This document shows positions 57,340 through 64,000 of a stretch of DNA of 64,000 bases, piece by piece. The stretch is from Cristatella mucedo. Lineage: Eukaryota > Bryozoa > Phylactolaemata > Cristatellidae. Position numbers and translations under genes: made by a program. The stretch spans positions 4,175,501 to 4,239,500 of the forward strand of contig WPIO01000028.1 of assembly GCA_009760855.2 (NCBI GenBank), given 5' to 3'. The notes beneath the pieces are model-generated. The model was not told where the DNA came from. It saw nothing but the letters and a program-made list of their open reading frames with translations, and did not search any database. How positions within the stretch are numbered: the stretch's first letter is position 1; every line of letters starts with the position of its first letter.

Positions 57340-60300
57340 CTTTACTTTTTTCAAGACATCCTCCGACTTTGCGACCTCAAAAGGGAAGCTAGACCCCTAT
57401 CTGCTCCCACAGCATTGGCTCCGGTCCTATAAATTGTCCTTTACATAACTGTTCTCTTTGAAATTGTGAAAATTCCTATCAAAAATCAGTTAAAAAGAAA
57501 GTACGCCACCCCCCAAAGATATCCTAAAGATGCACTCTTTCTAACGCGCTCTAAAAATAATGGCAACCCTTCCTCGGTGCGAGAGTAAGTTTACGTTGCT
57601 TTATATTCAGCCGCATTTAGAAAATCTCTGTAAGTGCCGGTGAACTCACGGCCAGATTAGCAGTAGTACGGCTACCAGTGTCCGCTATGAGAGTCTACTT
57701 GCGGACACGGAAGAAAGGGAAGAAGAAGAAGAGTGCGTCGTCCGAAATGTGGAGTTGATCCATGGCCACCGACGTGACCGGAGGCTAAAATTCTGGCTAC
57801 CGAAACACGGGCATGCTCAATAGGTTAGATTATGACGGTGCCTAACATTACGAGTGGTTCCTGAACCACAAGCGTTCCAAATCAGATATGTTATTATACA
57901 TGTATTAGATCGTGCAATGGCTATTGACTTTTAAGCTACGACTGGCCCAGCACATATTTGTCCCTCAGCAGCTGTCAAATTAACAGCTTCGCACTAGGGC
58001 ATTGACTGGCAATTAAGTAAGGTATGGATGGGCATTGTTGAATGCTCTCGTGTCCAGAAGAGCTGCCGTCGCCATGGCTGCGTGCATAGGAGACTGACGT
58101 GGTTACTCGGGCAGTTTTTTCCGAAGTACTTTTGTTCAAGAGCTGCTACAGCACACTACAAATGCTGTGAACTTTTATTTACTTTGCTTGCGAGACTCGG
58201 CTCTTCCCTTCATTGCTCAGCTTCCTGCATGAGTCGGAATTCATGCCTGGGCTCGCGTCGTGCACAATGGATAGCTAGTACGACTGCCGCCTTCTCTGTG
58301 GAGCTCATACTGCAACTTACGCCGGCCGATAGCTTTGCTGTGAGCGATAAAAGTATACGAATGACTAGGATCGGCCAAGAATGCGTAGCACAACGACCAC
58401 CAGAATCTGACCGAAGCCACTTCTCTGAAACCAGGAGACAGCACTACGGTTTAACTAGCTATAATAGCAGACAAAGAACACTGCCTCAAACATTAAATGG
58501 ATGAGGAGTTGGGATGAGCTCGTTTGAATCAGCCACTGTCTGCTGGTGACGAAACGTTGGCAGACTCTTGAATAGAATATACAGGGTCTCAGAAGAAAGC
58601 ATCTCATCTAGATAGTCACACGGTGGTACAAAGGCAACTAGGCCATTTGCAATCATCTTTACGACCATGACTAAGAATGTGTATTATAGCTAGCATCTCA
58701 AATGGCAGTCTTGAGGCTTGCCTTCTGCTACATTACTAAGACAGATCATCGCTAACGCGAAAATTGGCTTGCTTCTAGCAAAAAGAGCTTCGAGTCGTCG
58801 TCACATGGTCAATGACACTTGACAATAGGCTGCCATGCTTCTATTTCAATTCTTCCTTAATCCTATGTTTTTTGTACACTTCTGCCGCCTGAGTAATGGG
58901 AAATAGTAAGATGTGACTGCACACTTCTGCAGCATGGCTGCAGCCCTGACAGCCGCCATGATATTCAAGCTAACATAATCTTGCTGAGCTTGACCCATAG
59001 AATGAGTATTAATTTGGATCAATAGTTATGGGTCAATAAGCAAGAGATTTGATTTGCCAGCATTAGCATCAGCAAATTCACAAGTGTTTTCCCGGTTGTC
59101 AGCCGGAATGCAGACCCGGACACAACGAAACTTTTAATCGTGAAGTAATACCACCACATCAAAAATAACACAGTAGCCTCTTGAGGCCAGCGTGCAAATG
59201 CATTCATGCATCCTGAAAAGTGCTTCACCTCTTCCATTGGCTTGATAAAAAAAAAGAAGAAGCTATGGGGATATCATGCACATGGAGAAGGGGCCAGCGG
59301 GTCCTAGCCCCTTTTGAACCGACGTGAAAAATCATGCCAGCATTCTATGAATAGTCGCCGCCTCAGCTGCTTAGGTCAAGGACGGGCCAGGGCCGTGGAG
59401 TACGCCGCAGCCGCCAGCGGAAGCCAATCGTCGGACGGTGACAAATGCTGGCAGGAAACCTCACTGCCCCAAATGACTCTTCAGGCTGGTCCAATGGGGA
59501 CGGCTAGGGCCCGTTGACCCTCCTTCCTGTGACTGTGCGGTCAGCCGAACAACCTCATCACTTGGGCACAATGAAGCATGCCAGTTGCTGCACTGGGGCC
59601 CTCGTGCAGAAGCAGGTGAAACAATCACCCATGTATCCCTTATACTTCTACTTGGCTTATTCGTTCCTATGCCCCTTCATATGCTCTTTACATGAGAGCG
59701 TATTATCAAGCAGGCAACGCCTACTGATTATGTGCTCCTAACAGTGCACACTGGCAGCACCGGCAGCAGGATCTGCTGCCCGTGGTTCACTCACCATTGA
59801 TGACCTTTGACGGGGAGGAGGGAGGGAGGGAGGGGTGGGGAAAGCACTGGAACCCTTGCCCAGTTCTGGCCATCTGCCAGTAGTCACTGCACACACGCAC
59901 ACATCTCACCGTGATGCACCCGCCCTGGACCGCATATCATGTTGACCGTAGGGCTAAAGTCATTCCACCGTCAGAAACTGAGACTACTTGCAAAACAGTC
60001 ATTCGAATGCCGATACCTGGCCCAGCTCACGTGGACAGTGCAGAGCCTAACTGCTGCGGCCTAGGCGATTTTGCCAAGGAAAGAAAGCTACGTTCAAGCG
60101 AAGCCTCCCTTTGATAAGCTTCCACTCCTCTCATTTTGACCAGCCCCGCCTCAGCCCTCCCCCGCCCCCTCGCCTTGCCTTCCCCTCGTCATTTGTCTTA
60201 GCTTCTCATCTCGAGCACCAGAGGCTCGATTGGCAAGGCCTTGCCGAAACCCCAATGAAACTGCCACCGTCCTTACTAAAGTCTGAGGTTAGGCAACGCC

Positions 60301-62870
60301 GACGACACAAAAAGCCAGAGATAATGCCATTGGTGGCATTGTGCAAGTAAATACTATAATTGTTGTTGCTTTAATCTTGTCAGCAGGACCCGGAGATGAC
60401 CCTGGCTTACGCCAGGGTGAGCTAACGAAGTTAGTGTTTTGTCAGAGCGCTCGTTGCCGGCAGGCAAGGTGCCGAGGTTGGTGGCCATGTTTCCAAGAAG
60501 CCGGACATCCAGCCATGTGGGGTGAGATGGAACCGGTTGAAACCGGTGGCTGCATTTAGTCCTAAAGACGAGCTGCCATGTCTGTAGGCTATATACATAC
60601 GATAAGCACTATGCGGACTTGCTGAAAATGTCAGCTAAACCACAATCAGATCGCCCGGCGTTTAGCAATGGGTTATTGTCCCCCCCCCCAGCCATTGCCG
60701 ATCCTATGCCAGCGAGCTAGTACAGCTCGTGCAGCCGCACATCCGATGCAGCTACCGAGCGAGCCAGCTCGAGCCAGACAGCATGCCAGCATCCCCTGCC
60801 ATCCCCTGGTTACACTGATTGGAGCATATTCATGTACCTGCCTGTGCGACTGATTTCGTGCATGCACATACGATCAGCATGAGCCGATATGATTAACTCC
60901 CACGAAGTCGCTGCTTGCAGGATAGCACGTTCCCAATACGTGGCAGCTGAGGAACTATGCCTAGCAGACATAGTGCACGAGACAAAACCTTTAAGGAAAT
61001 ATGACAAGCAGATTAAGTTAAATTTCAACATATTCATTCTTTCAGTGCTTATATGTAGGTCAGAAATAGGCAAAGGCAGAGCGTAAGATGTTTCCTGCAA
61101 AGACAAATGCCGGCTAAGGCTGCGACATCTTTAATTAAGATCTTCATAGAGGTAGATGCCCCAGCATCGATTCACGGGGACATCCTATTCAAGACTTAAA
61201 GGGATCTTCCGCCTTTTGGCAGGACAAGTGGCACAAGTATTGCCATGTAAATCCGACCGGTGGTTTAGCCAGATCGAGCTTTATTTGCTTGGCTCATTAT
61301 TTGAATGTACAAACCAGATAATATGCTAAGTGATAGGATGACTGTTGAGCAGTGCATTCACGACTTTTCTAGCTCAGCCTCTACTGATGCTGCTGTATAT
61401 TTGCTTGAGAGCTTATAATAAATCGGGGTGCAGGTCTGAAGTGAAGCCCCAGACAGTTGTATGCAGCACAAGGTAGCCAGGGAGACTCTCTTGTTGTGCT
61501 TGTTGCCTCTGCCGGATGCGCATCACATCACCAGTACCCAAGCTGCTGAGACACTCGTTGGCTTGCATGGCATGTTGCTCAAGCTCGGCTCGCGGCTATT
61601 TCAGCAGTAACTGGCGAAGAAATGTAGTGCCTGGAAGCCATGGTGGTTCATAGCAGGCGACTGCAATCAGCTATTCGGCGGTAGCAGATGTTCGTGCTTC
61701 CACGGAGGGCCACGGTTGGTTGTGAACTAATTGGTTGCTTCGACTGCAGCAGTGTGAGAGCTTGCTGCTACAACGATATCTGTTCATCACAAAATTAGTG
61801 CTGATTCATGGAAACTTTCTCTATCTTTTGATGCCCACACGAGAAGAAGGTGAGCTCTCAAGGTCAGAACTTGCATGACAGAAAGCGATGGAGTGACGAG
61901 AGTAATCTATTTGGAAAAAGCAGGACTATTGGAGATAATGTGAAATGAAGAGTGAGCAGAAGAGCGGTTTTCATGCACGATCGTTCGTGACTTTGGTATA
62001 ACGGTTCCATACCAGATCGGCGTTTGTTCTTTTGAGTTGGCACAGCCATGCTCGCAAGGCGTTTCACACAGTTTGGGACAAAGCCAAGCAGAGGAGCCTG
62101 GCTGTAGATTGAAGACGCTTAGGGATCTGTTTCTTACGAAGCCGATTGTGGTGCACAGATTTTCAAGGCACGATAAGATGCAAGTAAACTTCATGAAGAT
62201 CTGCATGCAGATGAGTGAGCATAGCTAGCTTGGGCAGGGCCTGGTTTTTTTATCGAGTCCTAAGAATGCTGGGCAACGGTAAAAGTTCTTGCGAAGTGCC
62301 AGCAGCCTCACTAAAGCTACTTTTGCACGGTCTAACGTTTGAATGGCCAACTCATCAAGCTTTACTTGTTCATTATGCTCGTTGACAATATCGCTAATTG
62401 GAAAAATTGCCGAATTCCTTTAACTACCTTGATAGTTGAAGAAGTAGATATAGAAGAGTTCGATTGCATAGATGCATCTTCATTCAGCTGTCAACGTCCT
62501 GGATATACAACTGCGACCATCGTAATGTGTTTCCAGCAGTTTGGTGGCTCTGCATTGTTTTTAAGGACAGAATAATCGCAGGTGACTAAAGAGCAAACAA
62601 GTGTGACCGCCCTAATGCAGTTACATTTACTTGAGTGATTTTTTTGAAAGTCCTTCGTGAGGAATAAAGCCCGACAGAAGTTTCTCAGGCAGGCAAACAG
62701 CTAATTGATTGGCGACTTCCTTTTAAATGGACCTGACAAAAATAGAAGAAGTAACATTGATCTATAAGCAGCCAACATTTCATCGTCAAGATTCTACTGC
62801 TTGGTAGCAATTTTAGGAAGATAGTGGACACAGACCGTGCACCGTGCCGTCATAAAAGGCATTGAAAATA
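57340..62870. other. Unassigned region
   Basis: No LINE or SINE recognised. Somewhat GC-rich at 59300-60560, with a GGGAGGGAGGGAGG run near 59815-59835. Frames such as 58028-58504 (158 residues) have no motif I know. Nothing here can be supported as a gene. Confidence 0.35.
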
Positions 62871-62874
62871 GCCG

Positions 62875-63015
62875 AGCTGGTTTGGCCCACTGGTCAAGGT
62901 ACTCGCCTTTCACAACCGAGGTCAATGTGATTGTATTTTATGACCGAGGTCTCGGCATATGCGAAGCGCCTGAATAGAGATTGTTCTCTTGGGGCGCTAT
63001 ACAGATGATTTATAT
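62875..63015 (+). mobile_element. SINE-2 copy
   Basis: GCTGGTTTGGCCCACTGGTC, AAGGTACTCGCCTTTC (A-box side), a duplicated CGAGGTC motif, then CGAAGCGCCTGAATAGAGAT and TGTTCTCTTGGGGCGCTATA. Confidence 0.7.
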
Positions 63016-63301
63016 TATCAGCTATCGCTGGGCTCAGCAATTAGATCAGGTGGCTACGTAGTTCTTCCTGCTCTCAAGCATTTCTGCCAAAAACAGCCAC
63101 CAAATCTTCCCCACAAAACCTACCGGCAAGTTACTCGAGAAGAGAAATGTAGGCTATTCTTTTATTGGGAGCTGAACTTTACAGGGAAGAATAAAGACCG
63201 ACGACATGACTGTCTTTTCAAATAAAAGGGTCTGGAATTTCATTAAAACGTCGGAGAAGACTCCGTAACGCATAGACACCAGATAATCTGTGAATGATTG
63301 A

Positions 63302-63425
63302 GGAATAATAATAAAAATAATAATAATTCACTTGATAAAGCGCCCTCAGAGAACTTAATCTCTCTCTAGGCGCTTTACATTTGCTGTAAAGTGAAATGCA
63401 ATTGAATGGTAAGTACAATCAGAAT
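63302..63425 (-). mobile_element. L2-A 3' tail
   Basis: Minus strand: GCAAATGTAAAGCGCCTAGA, GAGAGATTAAGTTCTCTGAG, GGCGCTTTATCAAGTGAATT and ATT repeats. The remaining 575 bp of the window hold nothing recognised. Confidence 0.85.
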
Positions 63426-64000
63426 ATTTCAGTTAAAACGTTGGATGAGGATAGGTTAGGATGGGTTAAGCAAACATATAGTTGCGATTAAAATTTTGAA
63501 ACTTTGGGATTCGTGTGCTTGTGAGTAAGGTTCTTAAGAAACTTTTTCTACTGTGCAAGGTCGATGAATAAATGACACCTCGTCAAACGTGCTGTCGAGT
63601 TGGTGCATTTTCTTTGTGCATCTTTGTGCACGGGAGAGTGCACTCTTATGGCAGAGTATGCAATCTGCTTAAAGAAAAGCTTTTTGAAGGAACATTCGCA
63701 CACAGAGCTATGGCATAACTTTTAATGCCGTGTACCGTCAAGGTTGACTCTGGCACTGCAGGGAAGTTTCATTCGAGCATAACTGAGATTAGTGCCGGTG
63801 TTGGTTCCAGTGGTAGAGGTGGAACATTAATGACAACCAGTCCTGAAAGTGAGTAAGAAATGCACTTGATAATGATGTAATGTTTGTGGCAATGATAGGC
63901 TGAGGAGACAGCTGCTGACTCCAGTTTGCACAACAAAGAAGGCCTATGCCAGGGCTGGCTCGACTAAGCCCACAGCATGACTAGTAGCACATCCACACAT

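Noticed and set aside
58028-58504. 158-residue open frame
   Set aside because: No recognised motif, no splice or homology support; kept only as part of the unassigned region.

Overview
The window is metazoan nuclear DNA, not bacterial. It has multi-exon genes with spliceosomal introns, many truncated non-LTR retrotransposons of L2/CR1 type, tRNA-derived SINEs, long dinucleotide microsatellites and one hAT-type MITE. The species cannot be fixed from the sequence. The genes described below are typical of animals with flagellated sperm that kept CatSper, so an invertebrate outside the arthropods and nematodes is plausible, but this is an inference.

Genic part, about 1-25.5 kb, plus strand. Two head-to-tail genes each encode one six-transmembrane, voltage-gated cation-channel domain resembling CATSPER1, a pore-forming subunit of the sperm Ca2+ channel. 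Gene B (14,073 to at least 25,446) assembles cleanly from 11 exons with GT/AG introns and compatible phases into at least 533 residues: Ser/Ala/Arg-rich N-tail, S1-S4 with an arginine-rich S4, S5, pore with the filter TLDDW, S6, coiled coil and conserved C-terminal block. Gene A (about 1,016-9,816) is an older, diverged paralogue. Five of its exons (S2, S5, pore, S6 and the C-terminal exon) have the same length as in gene B, and intron phases agree throughout. All its frames are open. Its filter, however, reads TQTDW, without the usual Asp, and several splice sites are non-canonical (a CG acceptor position and GC donors). It is either a functionally altered paralogue or an early pseudogene. 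Introns of both genes carry LINE, SINE, MITE and minisatellite insertions.

Intergenic part, 25.5-64 kb. I find no convincing host gene. The region is a graveyard of two LINE families. L2-A ends in a 3' hairpin plus ATT repeats. L2-B has endonuclease and RT remnants. There are two tRNA-derived SINE families: SINE-1, with a conserved body, and SINE-2, whose tail copies the L2-A 3' hairpin, suggesting LINE-driven mobilisation. There is also a broken copy of a repeat-associated protein with a KAGIFVG motif, a 156-bp AC microsatellite and several smaller simple repeats. The stretches 50.4-55.1 kb and 57.3-62.9 kb hold nothing I can identify.
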